DNA from: Rhodobacterales bacterium HKCCE3408
GTDB taxonomy: Bacteria > Pseudomonadota > Alphaproteobacteria > Rhodobacterales > Rhodobacteraceae
Assembly (NCBI GenBank): GCA_015689705.1
Contig: WVSN01000008.1
Coordinates: 110,398 to 174,397, forward strand
Reading direction: 5' to 3'
Length of the DNA stretch: 64,000 nucleotides
The first letter of the stretch is position 1. Each line of letters begins with the position of its first letter. Shown here one piece after another: positions 41,424-50,916 of the stretch. The notes beneath the pieces were generated by a model. It was not told the DNA's origin. It made no database searches and saw nothing but the letters and a program-made list of their open reading frames with translations. A program made the position numbers and the translations under genes.

Positions 41424-42068
41424 TTAAAAAACCCGCTCCTGAAGCGCAGTCGAACGTTGCGCTGCGGCGATCTGCGGGTCAGCAGGCAGCGAAGGTTTCC
41501 GCTCGACCCGGTCGTCGGTGGACCGGCGAAGAGCGCCCGCCGGCACATCACTGCAGGATGCCACGTTCCTGTTGGTGGCGAGCCAGTCTTCGTCCATCAG
41601 ATCCTCGACGAACAGGCTGAGCAGCTGCGTCCGCCCCGCGACGCCGGCCTTTCGATATATGGCGTTTCCCTGCGCCTTGACCGTCCCCTCCGACGTCGAT
41701 CGCAACCCGGCGATCTCGGCGAGGCTCAGGCCTTTGAGCGTGAACAGGGCGACGTCGCGCTCAGCGGGCGTCAGCTGCCATTCGGAGAAGCGTTCATCGA
41801 CAAACTCCATGAAGGCGCCAGAGGCGACGCGGAGGGCACGTTCGGCGGCGTGGGCGCGGCGAAGCGAGTTGCGCAGGAGGACGCTCGAGAGGCCGACGCC
41901 AAGCGTCAGACCGAGCGCGCTGCCGATCTCCATGAGTTCCCGCAACTTCCAGGGCAGCGGTTGAACCCGGACACCGAGCACCGACAGAAGGATGTCGGAC
42001 ACGAAGAAGGACGCGCAGGTTAGCTGCATCGCTATCAGGACGGCGAAAACCATCGGACGCGCCATCAT
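41424..42068 (-). CDS. Membrane-bound LuxR-type regulator
   Basis: The start at 42068 follows GGAAGAGG. The 214-residue protein begins with two hydrophobic segments (ARPMVFAVLIAMQLTCASFFVSDI and IGSALGLTLGVGLSSVLL), then a linker and a LuxR helix-turn-helix (LTPAERDVALFTLKGLSLAEIA, EGTVKAQGNAIYRKAG). No receiver domain is present. A DNA-binding domain tied to the membrane suggests direct sensing of an envelope signal. The upstream acidic exported protein lies 16 bases away in the same operon and could be the sensor partner. Confidence 0.8.
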   Translation of the reverse strand: MMARPMVFAVLIAMQLTCASFFVSDILLSVLGVRVQPLPWKLRELMEIGSALGLTLGVGLSSVLLRNSLRRAHAAERALRVASGAFMEFVDERFSEWQLTPAERDVALFTLKGLSLAEIAGLRSTSEGTVKAQGNAIYRKAGVAGRTQLLSLFVEDLMDEDWLATNRNVASCSDVPAGALRRSTDDRVERKPSLPADPQIAAAQRSTALQERVF

Positions 42069-42084
42069 TCCGACCTCTTCCGGG

Positions 42085-42540
42085 TCAATGCCCGTACTCC
42101 TCTTCGTGTTCTTCCTCTTCTTCCACGTGTTCCTCCTCTTCTTCGGCCTCGTCCTCTTCGTCGTCGTGATCGCCATAGCGACTGTCATCATCGTCGTCGC
42201 CAAGGCCCGCAGGGATCTCCGTTCCGCCCGCCGCCTGACTGCCCCGGTTGACGGAGGGTCCGCTGATGCGGTCGTTCCCGTTTCCGGACCAGATGTAGTC
42301 GCGCAGGATGAGCCCGTTGCGCGGATCAATCACGACCTCGCGCTCCCGTTCCTGTTGATACGCGAGCACGCGGACCCGGCCGAGCCAGGTCCATTCCACG
42401 CTGCGCACGGTGAAGCCGCTCTCGTCGAGGTCGTGGACCAGTTCGTCGACGACGTCGGGGTCTCCGGTCTGGGCCCGGCTGCCTGACGCCGACCCGACAA
42501 GCGAGAGGCAAACGCAGAGGCAAAGGACGAACATTCGCAT
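42085..42540 (-). CDS. Exported protein with PepSY-like region and highly acidic tail
   Basis: The 151-residue product has a signal peptide (about 1-24, ending SRAQ), a small domain at about 27-82 whose pattern (VVDELVHDLDESGFTVRSVE, VVIDPRNGLILRDYIW) resembles PepSY-like repeats, and an extreme acidic C-terminus (residues 115-149, runs of Asp then Glu). Such tails bind divalent cations. It is co-transcribed with the membrane LuxR regulator. Function is not known; a cation or envelope sensor is an inference. Confidence 0.7.
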   Translation of the reverse strand: MRMFVLCLCVCLSLVGSASGSRAQTGDPDVVDELVHDLDESGFTVRSVEWTWLGRVRVLAYQQEREREVVIDPRNGLILRDYIWSGNGNDRISGPSVNRGSQAAGGTEIPAGLGDDDDDSRYGDHDDEEDEAEEEEEHVEEEEEHEEEYGH

Positions 42541-42590
42541 CAACACGTGGCCTCCCGCCCCGCTGTCCCCCAGGCACACGCCCATCCCCG

Positions 42591-42608
42591 GGCAGGCACT
42601 TGCCTGCC
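42591..42608. promoter_or_regulatory. Perfect 18-base palindrome upstream of the acidic-protein operon
   Basis: Arms GGCAGGCA and TGCCTGCC flank a CT centre, 51 bases before the start of the acidic protein. The size and symmetry are those of LuxR-type binding sites, and a LuxR-type regulator is encoded in this operon, so autoregulation is plausible. The remainder of the 469-base gap 42541-43009 is more AT-rich, probably carries the promoters for both directions, and shows no gene. Confidence 0.45.
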
Positions 42609-43009
42609 ACTGTCCGGATCAACCCGGGGCTTACTACAACGAATTCAAGATGGTTAAGAGCGTCACACAACTCGAGGCGCAGCCCGAACCGAGCCCCGAG
42701 ATCTTGCGGCAAAATTCGCCGATAAGACGCGTTGAGAATGGGGCATTGCCCTATCAATTCAAAGCACCAACGGACCGGCATGCCCCAAATCGGCGAGGGC
42801 CCGCCGAATAAACTTTGGTTGATGAACGGAGCCTCCACCCGAGCGGCGAATTCTTGCCGTTAAACCGTTGTTTATAGCGCGGCGTGAGGTGATCGACGAA
42901 GCAGGAACCGGCGCGATGCGGCTTCGACCCCGGCCCGCGGGACAGGATCGATACGGCATCCGCCCAAGCTGACGGAATCGACGAGACACCCTATCGAGGC
43001 CTGAGACCC

Positions 43010-44197
43010 ATGGGACTGAAGCTGACCATCGAAGACGGACCAGTCGGGACGACGCCCGACCCGAATGAATTCATTTTGAGTATGTCTGACGTGGCCGTGA
43101 TCGGCCGGGAGAACTGCGACTGGTCGCTGCCTGATCCCTCACGACGCATCTCCGACAGGCACTGTTCCATTACGCGCCGGGGCAACCGCTACGTGCTTCG
43201 CGACCTGTCGGCAAACGGAACCTTCCTGAATGGCTCGGCCGAACGGATCGACGGTGAGGCCATCCTTCAGGATGGGGCCCGGATCGGGATCGGGGCCTAT
43301 GACATCAAGGTCGCCTATCTCGACGACGCGCCGGCGACGCAGACAAAATCACTGGCTGTCGAAAAGACCGCAAACGGGCCGGCTGCCTTCGCCGGCGCTG
43401 TGGTACGGAATCTCGATCCGGCTGAAGCGGTGGCGAGGCTGTCGACAGCGCTTGCCGGGAACCGCTCGCCGCAGACCCGTATCCTCGAGACCGGGGCGGC
43501 CACGCCCGCGCCGGCCAGTCTGCAGGAGTCACGCGCCGCACCGACGATCGTTAACCCCGTGGCTGGGCCCGAGTTGGCGCCCGCCCCCGCCAATGAAGAG
43601 GTGACACAGGTCACGGACACGGTCGATGAGCCAGGAGCCGATGACGCGACCCGCGCACGCGCAGCGGCCGGTCTCGGCGTTCCCGTCGCGGCTCTTGCCG
43701 AGCTCGATCTCGGTGACCTTGTCGAGGAACTCGGCCGTGTCGTCCGGCTCTCGGCCGAAAGTGTCCGTGGCCGCTATGCCAACTGGGCTGCGGCGAACCG
43801 GCGGCTGCGCCGGCGCGACCGACAGAAGGTGCGCGACCGGATATTCAATCCGCTGCAATCGCGCGATCCGGACCGCTCGCTTGCACTTCTGCTTGCAGCC
43901 GAACACGCGCGCCCCGGTGCGCTCTCGACCTTCTTCGAGGCCAGCGCCACAGAGCTCGACAGTCAGTTCGAGCGCTTTCAGCAGGCGGTCGCCGAGTCCG
44001 TCCGGTTGCTTGCGGAGGAGATCGAGCCAGACATGCTCGAACAGGCCTGCCGCGACCGTCCAAGCCAGGCACGCCGGCGCGAGGCCGCCTGGGAGATGTA
44101 TCGCTCGGCCTGGTCCGACCTGCATGACGACTGGCAGAACGGATTCGCCGAAGCCTTCGACCATAACCTGGCCGAAGCACTGAGGCCCGTCGACTGA
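43010..44197 (+). CDS. FHA-domain protein, TagH/ImpI-like
   Basis: Residues about 8-95 of this 395-residue protein are an FHA phosphothreonine-binding domain (VIGRENCDWSLPD, SRRISDRHCSI, LSANGTFLNG). A Pro/Ala-rich linker follows to about 215. The C-terminal region (about 235-395: RIFNPLQSRDPDRSLALLL, then helices ending WQNGFAEAFDHNLAEAL) resembles the C-terminal domain of TagH, the FHA subunit of type VI secretion regulation. No other secretion gene is present nearby, so it is either an orphan or serves another phospho-signalling role. It is followed by the redox fusion gene 18 bases later, in the same direction. Confidence 0.75.
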   Translation: MGLKLTIEDGPVGTTPDPNEFILSMSDVAVIGRENCDWSLPDPSRRISDRHCSITRRGNRYVLRDLSANGTFLNGSAERIDGEAILQDGARIGIGAYDIKVAYLDDAPATQTKSLAVEKTANGPAAFAGAVVRNLDPAEAVARLSTALAGNRSPQTRILETGAATPAPASLQESRAAPTIVNPVAGPELAPAPANEEVTQVTDTVDEPGADDATRARAAAGLGVPVAALAELDLGDLVEELGRVVRLSAESVRGRYANWAAANRRLRRRDRQKVRDRIFNPLQSRDPDRSLALLLAAEHARPGALSTFFEASATELDSQFERFQQAVAESVRLLAEEIEPDMLEQACRDRPSQARRREAAWEMYRSAWSDLHDDWQNGFAEAFDHNLAEALRPVD

Positions 44198-44215
44198 TCG
44201 GCCGCAGGATCGCGG

Positions 44216-46897
44216 GTGGGCCGGCCGGCCCTCCCTTCTGGTCACAGTTCATCCGGGACAGAGCCTTTGACCATTTCCGCCGACCTTCCCGCCGCCGGTT
44301 TCCCGAAGCGGGACTACTTCGGAACCTTCCTTCAACATCCGCCTTCCCTGCCGAAATGGGTCTGGTGGTTTGCCCGCGTCGCCGCATTCGGATACGCGGT
44401 CGCGCTGATCGCGCTTCTCGTCATCTGGCCGGAGCTCGGGCTGACGCTGTTCTGGGGCGTGACGATTCCGGCACTGCCGATGATGCTCGTCGTGGCACCC
44501 GGCCTCTGGCGGCAGGTCTGCCCGATGGCGTTTCTGAACTATCTGCCGCGGCGCTTCGGTTTCTCCCGGCTGCTGACCCTGCCTGACCGCTGGCGCGAAG
44601 CCTCCTTCGGCATTGCCGTACTTGCCTTCGTCGTCGCGATTTCGACGCGCGTGCCGCTCCTCAACCAGAGCGGGACGGCGCTGGCTGTCACGCTGATCGC
44701 AGTTCTCGGCGCGGCCTTCGCCGGCGGCGTCGTCTTCAAGGGGCGCAGCGGCTGGTGCGGCACTTTCTGCCCGCTCGGTCCGATCCAGCGCACCTATGGC
44801 CAGGCTCCGCTGGTCGTGGTGCCGAACGGGATGTGCGAGAGTTGCGTCGGCTGCCAGAAGAACTGCTACGACTTCTCGCCGCGCACCGCTGTCTTCTCCG
44901 ACGTGCTGAGCGAGAACCCGCGCCACGCCGCCCAGCGCCGTCTGTTCCGGGGCCTGCTTCCGGGTCTGATACTGGGCTATTTCCTCCAGGGGCCGAATCC
45001 CGACTACGGCATCTCGACCTATCTCCTGGTGCTTTACGGCGCGTGCTGTCTCTCGGTCGGGCTCTACTGGATCCTCGACAGCTTCCTGCCGATCGAGCCC
45101 TATCGCCTCTCGCTCGCCTTCGGGGCCATCGCGCTCGCTTCCTTCTACTGGTTCGCCGGCCCGATCCTCGTTGAGACCCTCGACGGGCTTCTGGGGATCA
45201 CCCCGTCACCCGACATGGTGTCGAGCGCCCATGCAGTCTGCGTGGTCGCCGCGGCTCTCCTTCTTGTCAGCGGGATCGCGAGCCATTCGAAGTATCTTGA
45301 GCGGTCCGCGGCCCGGGTGCCCGCGGTGCGACCCGCGCCCCGGCGCAACGACGAGGCCGCCGTCACCGACCGCGCGACCGGAACGCGGTTCGAAGTGGTC
45401 AAGGGCAAGAGCCTTCTCGACGCGGTCGAGGCGGCGGGGCTCAAGATCAGCTCGGGCTGCAGGTCCGGCATGTGCGGGGCGGATGCCGTGGCGATCTGCG
45501 ATGGCATGGAAAACCTCGACCCGCCGGGCCCCGACGAACTGGCGACGCTTCGGCGGATGGGTCTGGAGGGGAAGGCGCGGCTGGCCTGCATGTGCAGGGT
45601 AAAGGGACCCGTGGTGATCGACCGCGATCCGACCTCGTCCGCGGCTTCCGTCGCCGCCGCACCGGCGATCGACCATGCCCGGGCCATTGGGCTCAACCGC
45701 GTCGTCATCGTCGGGAACGGCATCGCGGGGACGACCGCAGCCCAGGCTATCCGCCGGATGAGCCCGTCGGTTGCCATCGACATGGTGACGAACGAGACAA
45801 CGCATTTCTACAATCGCATGGCGATCGGACGGCTCCTGCACAGCGCCTCTGGCCAGGACGGAATGCAGATGGTCAGCGACAGCTGGTTCGACGAGAACCG
45901 GGTCGAGGTCCGACGCAACACCGTTGCCACCGAGATCGACCGGACCGGCCGTCACCTGTTGCTCGCGACCGGCGAACGCCTTGGGTACGACAGGCTGGTG
46001 CTCGCGACGGGCGCGCGTCCGGCCGTCCCCGACGACCTGTTTCTGACCCATCGCAACGCGTTCGTCATGCGCAGTTCCGATGACGCCCACGCAATCCGGG
46101 CCTTCGTGCAGACCCACGGGGCCCGGCGCGCGGCGGTCCTGGGCGGTGGGGTCCTTGGGGTGGAAGCGGCAGAAGCCCTGAACAAGCTCGGCCTTCAGGT
46201 GGCGCTCATCCAGCGCAGCGACCGGCTCATGAACGCGCAGCTGGACGCAGAGACGGCGGCCTGTCTGGCGGCCTACCTGGACCGGTCCGGCATCCGGGTG
46301 GCGACCGGGTCGACGGTGTCCGGCTACGACAGCGATGGTGATCTTATCCATGCTGCGCGCCTGGCCCACGGCCCGACAGTTCGGGCGGACATCTACCTGG
46401 CCTGCCTGGGAAATCAGTCCAATGACTACCTCGCCCGGCAGGCCGGGCTGGATTGCCGGCGCGGTATCGTCGTCGACGACCTCATGCGCACATCCGATCC
46501 GCATATCCTCGCAATCGGCGACGTGGCCGAACCGCGAAGCGGGATAACCGGCCTATGGCCTATCGGCGCGGCCCAGGCCGATACGGCGGTATCCACCATC
46601 TTCGGCAATCCCGCCCCCTACAGACCGCCCCGGACGGTTCTGAACCTGAAAAGCGACGGGATAGACGTCCGCGCGTTCGGCGACCTGACGCCGAAGACCG
46701 GGGATGAGATCTTCGTGGCACCGCGGTCGGATCCTGCCCGCTGGCGCATCCTCCGGCGGGAAGGCAAGATCGTCGGCGCCGCTTTCGCCGGTCCTCCGGG
46801 AAGCGGGCAGGCCTTCATCGCGGCGGTCACATGCGGAGACGTGCCGGACGGCGCAATAGCTGGCGCCAAGCGACAGAACCGTAATCGGGCGGCCTGA
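44216..46897 (+). CDS. Membrane polyferredoxin / 2Fe-2S ferredoxin / FAD oxidoreductase fusion
   Basis: The 893-residue protein (GTG start; TTG at 44267 is an alternative) combines three modules. Residues about 50-355 form a membrane domain of the NapH/NosR/RdxA kind with C102, CGTFC at 181-185 and CESCVGCQKNC at 207-217 for Fe-S clusters. Residues about 385-470 form a plant-type ferredoxin with C415, C420 and a late C458, but Asp423 replaces the third cysteine. Residues 494-880 form a nitrite-reductase-like FAD/NAD(P)H oxidoreductase (VVIVGNGIAGTTAAQ; VLGGGVLGVEAAEAL; HILAIGDVAEPRSG). It could carry electrons between NAD(P)H and a membrane acceptor. The partner is unknown. Confidence 0.82.
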   Translation: MGRPALPSGHSSSGTEPLTISADLPAAGFPKRDYFGTFLQHPPSLPKWVWWFARVAAFGYAVALIALLVIWPELGLTLFWGVTIPALPMMLVVAPGLWRQVCPMAFLNYLPRRFGFSRLLTLPDRWREASFGIAVLAFVVAISTRVPLLNQSGTALAVTLIAVLGAAFAGGVVFKGRSGWCGTFCPLGPIQRTYGQAPLVVVPNGMCESCVGCQKNCYDFSPRTAVFSDVLSENPRHAAQRRLFRGLLPGLILGYFLQGPNPDYGISTYLLVLYGACCLSVGLYWILDSFLPIEPYRLSLAFGAIALASFYWFAGPILVETLDGLLGITPSPDMVSSAHAVCVVAAALLLVSGIASHSKYLERSAARVPAVRPAPRRNDEAAVTDRATGTRFEVVKGKSLLDAVEAAGLKISSGCRSGMCGADAVAICDGMENLDPPGPDELATLRRMGLEGKARLACMCRVKGPVVIDRDPTSSAASVAAAPAIDHARAIGLNRVVIVGNGIAGTTAAQAIRRMSPSVAIDMVTNETTHFYNRMAIGRLLHSASGQDGMQMVSDSWFDENRVEVRRNTVATEIDRTGRHLLLATGERLGYDRLVLATGARPAVPDDLFLTHRNAFVMRSSDDAHAIRAFVQTHGARRAAVLGGGVLGVEAAEALNKLGLQVALIQRSDRLMNAQLDAETAACLAAYLDRSGIRVATGSTVSGYDSDGDLIHAARLAHGPTVRADIYLACLGNQSNDYLARQAGLDCRRGIVVDDLMRTSDPHILAIGDVAEPRSGITGLWPIGAAQADTAVSTIFGNPAPYRPPRTVLNLKSDGIDVRAFGDLTPKTGDEIFVAPRSDPARWRILRREGKIVGAAFAGPPGSGQAFIAAVTCGDVPDGAIAGAKRQNRNRAA

Positions 46898-46968
46898 TGG
46901 GCGCGAAGAGATAACGAGCAGGCCGCTCAGAACGGGCTCAAACCCGACCGCCCGAAAGCCGCCCCGCC

Positions 46969-48519
46969 TCAAACTCGCCGCGTGTGGCCCTGCCAGTACG
47001 GCTCCCTCAGCCGCGGCTTGAAGATCTTGCCGCTGTCCTCGCGCGGCAGGGAGTCGTGAAAGGCTATGATCCGGGGGTGTTTGAACCGGGCCAGGCGGCC
47101 GTCGAGGAAAGCGCGGACCTCTGGCTCGTTCGGGGTCCATCCGGCAGCCGGCTGGATCGCGGCGACGATCTGCTCGCCGAATTCCGGATCGGGGGCGCCG
47201 AACACCGCGACATCGTAGACGAACGGCGCGCGCAGAAGGACGCTCTCGATCTCGGCCGGAAAGATGTTCGCCCCGCCGGAGATGATCATGTCCTTCTTGC
47301 GATCGGTGATGAAGAGGTACCCGTCCTCGTCCAGCCAGCCAAGATCGCCGACGGAGTAATGCCCGTCGACCTCCAACGCAGCCCGGCCGGTCGGATCGTT
47401 CGAATAATCGAAACCGCCGAAGGCATCGAGCCGGACGAAGATCTCGCCGACATGTCCGGACGGCGCCCGGTTGCCCTGGTCATCCAGGATCATGATCGAG
47501 CCGCCGAGTTGCGGCCGGCCGGCAGTGCCGGGCCTTGCCAGCGCTTCCTCGGACGACACGAGCGTGATGAAGCCGATCTCGGTCGCGCCGTAGCTTTCCC
47601 AAAAGACCGGCCCCCACCAGTCGATCATCGAGCGCTTCAGGTCCTGGGGCCAGGGTGAGCCGGTCGAGACGCAGTATTCGACCGAGGAGAGGTCGTACCG
47701 GGCGCGCAGTTCCTCCGGCAAGGCGAGGAGGCGGTGCATCATCGTGGGCACGAGGTAGAGGTGGGTGATGCGTTCCGCCTCGATCGTGGCGAGGAAGGCT
47801 TCGGGTTCGAATTTTGGGAGGACGAAGGTCGACATGCCTTCGGCGACCAGCGCGGCGCTGGTCAGCGTCGAGGGGGCGGAGTGGTAAAGCGGCGCGGCGG
47901 TCATGTAGCGCGCGCCGGGCCTCAGCCGCATCATCTCGGTCGCGACGCGGCGCAGCACGTCTTCGAAGTCCCGGGACACCCCTGTCTGGAGCCGGCGGAC
48001 CCCCTTCGGGCGGCCGGTGGAGCCGGACGTGTAGCGCAGGAACGGGCGCATCGGGGCGCGCTGAGCAAGGGGCACCTGCACTTCAACGAGGTCGGCCCAT
48101 TCAGGGTGCCCGGAGCCGGCGGCGGCATCCGCGTCGCCAATACCGTAGGCCGTGCGAAGGGCGGCCTCCGGACGGATGCAGACGACCCGTCGCCCGGCGA
48201 GCGCGGGTTGAAGCCGCTTCAGCAGATGGCGGTGGATGACGACGAGCTCCGGCGCGCTGTCCTCGAGAATACCGGCCACTTCCTCGGCCTCGGCGTGCCA
48301 GTTCACGGCCACGACCACCGCGCCCGACAACGCCGCGGCGCGCATGACCTCGAGATGCGACAGATCGTTCTGCAGGATGAGGGCAACGGGCACGTCCTCG
48401 TCGATCCCGAGGGCCCGGAGGGCGGAGGCGCCCATGGCGGCGCGACGCTCGAAATCCGGCTTTGCAAGGCGCCGGTCCCGGTCCGAGACGAAGGCTCCGT
48501 CATTCCGGCTGCCGGCCAT
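46969..48519 (-). CDS. AMP-forming acyl-CoA synthetase
   Basis: The start at 48519 (MAGSRNDGAFVSD) gives 516 residues. ANL motifs: YTSGSTGRPKGVRRL, SYGATEIGFI, SVGDLGWLDEDGYLFITDRKKDMIISGGANIFPAEIE (in pieces) and the C-terminal EDSGKIFK. It should activate a carboxylic acid to its CoA ester. It stands alone in its orientation between the redox fusion (convergent) and an MFS gene, so no pathway can be assigned. It is one of three acyl-CoA synthetases in the window. Confidence 0.88.
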   Translation of the reverse strand: MAGSRNDGAFVSDRDRRLAKPDFERRAAMGASALRALGIDEDVPVALILQNDLSHLEVMRAAALSGAVVVAVNWHAEAEEVAGILEDSAPELVVIHRHLLKRLQPALAGRRVVCIRPEAALRTAYGIGDADAAAGSGHPEWADLVEVQVPLAQRAPMRPFLRYTSGSTGRPKGVRRLQTGVSRDFEDVLRRVATEMMRLRPGARYMTAAPLYHSAPSTLTSAALVAEGMSTFVLPKFEPEAFLATIEAERITHLYLVPTMMHRLLALPEELRARYDLSSVEYCVSTGSPWPQDLKRSMIDWWGPVFWESYGATEIGFITLVSSEEALARPGTAGRPQLGGSIMILDDQGNRAPSGHVGEIFVRLDAFGGFDYSNDPTGRAALEVDGHYSVGDLGWLDEDGYLFITDRKKDMIISGGANIFPAEIESVLLRAPFVYDVAVFGAPDPEFGEQIVAAIQPAAGWTPNEPEVRAFLDGRLARFKHPRIIAFHDSLPREDSGKIFKPRLREPYWQGHTRRV

Positions 48520-48761
48520 TTCTTCCTCCCATCCCGTCCACCGAAACGATGTCGGACTTGCCGACGCGATGCAATTGCCGGAGGGCCGCATCGGTCACCG
48601 CCTGCGTGGTCCACTGTCCCGCGGGCGTATCAGTGGCTCCGCCGTCACCGCTGCCGTCTCGCCAGGGATCGCGATGATCGACGTGGATTTCAGCTTGGTT
48701 TCTCTAGCTCAAGAAACCCGCCAATGCCTCGGATGCGAAGCCCGGCCAACCCTGACCGCGG

Positions 48762-49976
48762 TCAATTCTCTTCCGGCGGCCGGACATGCCGGAACCGGCG
48801 CAAAAGTAGCAGGTCGTACGAGATCTTAAGCCCGCCACAGATCAGAAGCGGAAGGGCCAGCCAACCGGCCCCCATCAACGCCCCGCCGATCGCTGGACTA
48901 AGCGCCGAGGCAAGACTTCGCGGGACGGCGGTAAAGCCTGCGGCCGCTGTCCTCTCCGCCTTGGTCACGACCGCCATGACATAGGACGACCGCGTCGGCA
49001 CATCCATCTGCGAGAGCGCGGCCCGAACGAGCAGAAGCGCAAGAGCGATCTGGAGCGTGGGCGCGAAGGCCGCTGCGATCAGGCAGAGGCTCGACGGGAT
49101 ATGGGTCCAGACCATTGTGTTGATGAGCCCGATCCGCCGCGAGATCCAGACCGCGACCGGGAAGGAGAAAGCCGACAGCACGCCCGACCAGAAGAAGAAA
49201 AGACCGGCATTGGTGAGCGACATGTCGAAGCGCTGGAACAGCCAGAGCGCCATCAGTGACTGAACGACGAAGCCTCCGGCAAATGAATCGATGCTGAAGA
49301 GCAGCGCCAGCCGGATCACGATGCTCCGCGACGGACCGAGGCCCGTCGCAGCCGCCTCGGGGCTCTCCGGCGTCTGCGGCGGCAAGTGCCGATAGAGCGT
49401 GAAGGCGGCTATTCCGATCATCGCGTAGAGCGCAAAGATCAGGCGGAAGGCCACGTCACTTCCGATCCCGAGATGCGCGAGCCAGTCGGGACTTCCCGCG
49501 GCCAGCGCCCCGAAGGCTCCGGCAAGAGCTCCGACCAGGCTGTAGTGGGAGAAGAAACTCGTGCGCTGCGCGGGTTCTGCCGCTCCCGCCAGCACGGCAT
49601 GTTCGAGCGGGACGAACAGGCTGGCGCTGCCGGCCGAAGGATTGAGCGTGCCCACAAGCGCCACCACCAGCAGGGCGCCGAAGCCTTCGAAGCTGGCGAA
49701 AGCCAGACCGGTCGCCACCATGAGCACCGCCGCGGCCACAAGGAGCCACCGCCTGTCATAACGCGCCCCGGCGACGCCCGCGCCAAGCGTCATCAGCGCC
49801 GAGCCCATGAGCGCGGCAGAGGACAGCACGCCCACCTGCCAGACGGAAAATCCCAGTGCCAGCAGGTGCGCGGGCAGAATGACGGCGACCAGTCCTTCGC
49901 CGAAATCCCGCAGGCCCCGGGCCGCGAGCAGGATGTTGACCGTACGGCCCGACCCCCACGCCATGCGCATAGCCAT
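48762..49976 (-). CDS. Major facilitator superfamily transporter
   Basis: The start at 49976 (MAMRMAWGSGR) follows GGAGGGG. The 404-residue protein has 12 hydrophobic helices and the MFS loop 2-3 motif in variant form (GAGVAGARYDRRWLLVAAA). The N-terminal text NILLAARGLRDFGEGLVAVILPAHLL resembles MFS transporters often annotated as drug or small-molecule exporters. The substrate cannot be read. Confidence 0.88.
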   Translation of the reverse strand: MAMRMAWGSGRTVNILLAARGLRDFGEGLVAVILPAHLLALGFSVWQVGVLSSAALMGSALMTLGAGVAGARYDRRWLLVAAAVLMVATGLAFASFEGFGALLVVALVGTLNPSAGSASLFVPLEHAVLAGAAEPAQRTSFFSHYSLVGALAGAFGALAAGSPDWLAHLGIGSDVAFRLIFALYAMIGIAAFTLYRHLPPQTPESPEAAATGLGPSRSIVIRLALLFSIDSFAGGFVVQSLMALWLFQRFDMSLTNAGLFFFWSGVLSAFSFPVAVWISRRIGLINTMVWTHIPSSLCLIAAAFAPTLQIALALLLVRAALSQMDVPTRSSYVMAVVTKAERTAAAGFTAVPRSLASALSPAIGGALMGAGWLALPLLICGGLKISYDLLLLRRFRHVRPPEEN

Positions 49977-50196
49977 GGCAAGCCCCTCCACCACCGGCCA
50001 AAGGTCAGGCCGTCGGGTGCCAGAGAAGACCCAGTGCTGCCGCGACTGCAAGATCGATGGCGATTGCGAACCGGAGGCGCCGAACCGCACAGGGCCACCG
50101 GAGGCAAGACCCCTGCCTCTTCGCAATGAGGCAGGTTGCGACCAGGACAGATACCTGGTCCGGCACCGGTCCGTTCACCGGGTCACAGGCGCGGCT

Positions 50197-50916
50197 TCAC
50201 TCCCGTCTCAAGAGCTTCAGGGACAGAATACCGGCCTCACTGTCCTGGAACGGCGTATCCTCCGACAGAGACCGATAGATGTTGTGATCGGATCGCACTC
50301 CGTTTCGTCGTTCCGAGACCAGTTCGAACCGCGATGCGATCCAGGACATCAACCACGCCGGATCAATGCAATGCGGCTCCGCAACGGTCGGCTTGTGATT
50401 GACTTCGACAATGACGAGAAGCAGGCCGGCCGGCGCCAGACACCGGTGCATTTCCGCAAGCGACATCTCGACATCATCGACGTGATCCAGCGCATTGAAG
50501 CAGGATATGACATCGAACCGTCCGTCATCGAACGGCATCGTCTCGGCACGTGTCGCGACATAGGTCATGCGATGCGCATGCGCGCCCAGTGCTAGATACT
50601 CGTCCGCCAGCGGGTCGGCTCCGGTGGTTGACGCGGCCATCGTGCACCACTCGAGCGACCCGCGGGGCCCGCATCCCACATCGAGGACGTGCTTGCCCGC
50701 ATAATCTTCCGGCGTAAGGTCGAAATGGCCGGTGAAGAAATGCTTGTAGTGACCGTTACCGAGTGTCTTTTCGGCTTCGGCCCGCCTGTTCCAGTAGGCG
50801 ATTTCTTCCTGCTCTTTCAGGCTGCGCGACCCTGAGGGAGTTTGACCTTCGGTCTTCGCGCCCTTCGGATCTCGGGATGAATTCAAACCGGACGTCCCAC
50901 ACTTAGCTGCTTGCAT
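50197..50916 (-). CDS. SAM-dependent methyltransferase (Methyltransf_11 type)
   Basis: The protein of about 239 residues (start 50916, MQAAKCGTSGLNSS; the start is uncertain and longer frames exist) has motif I HVLDVGCGPRGSLEW, then GADPLADEYLALG, TMPFDDGRFDVISCFNALDHVDDV and APAGLLLVIVEVN. The family methylates small molecules or sugars. It points the same way as the MFS gene, 220 bases away. Nothing else indicates its substrate. Confidence 0.78.
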   Translation of the reverse strand: MQAAKCGTSGLNSSRDPKGAKTEGQTPSGSRSLKEQEEIAYWNRRAEAEKTLGNGHYKHFFTGHFDLTPEDYAGKHVLDVGCGPRGSLEWCTMAASTTGADPLADEYLALGAHAHRMTYVATRAETMPFDDGRFDVISCFNALDHVDDVEMSLAEMHRCLAPAGLLLVIVEVNHKPTVAEPHCIDPAWLMSWIASRFELVSERRNGVRSDHNIYRSLSEDTPFQDSEAGILSLKLLRRE

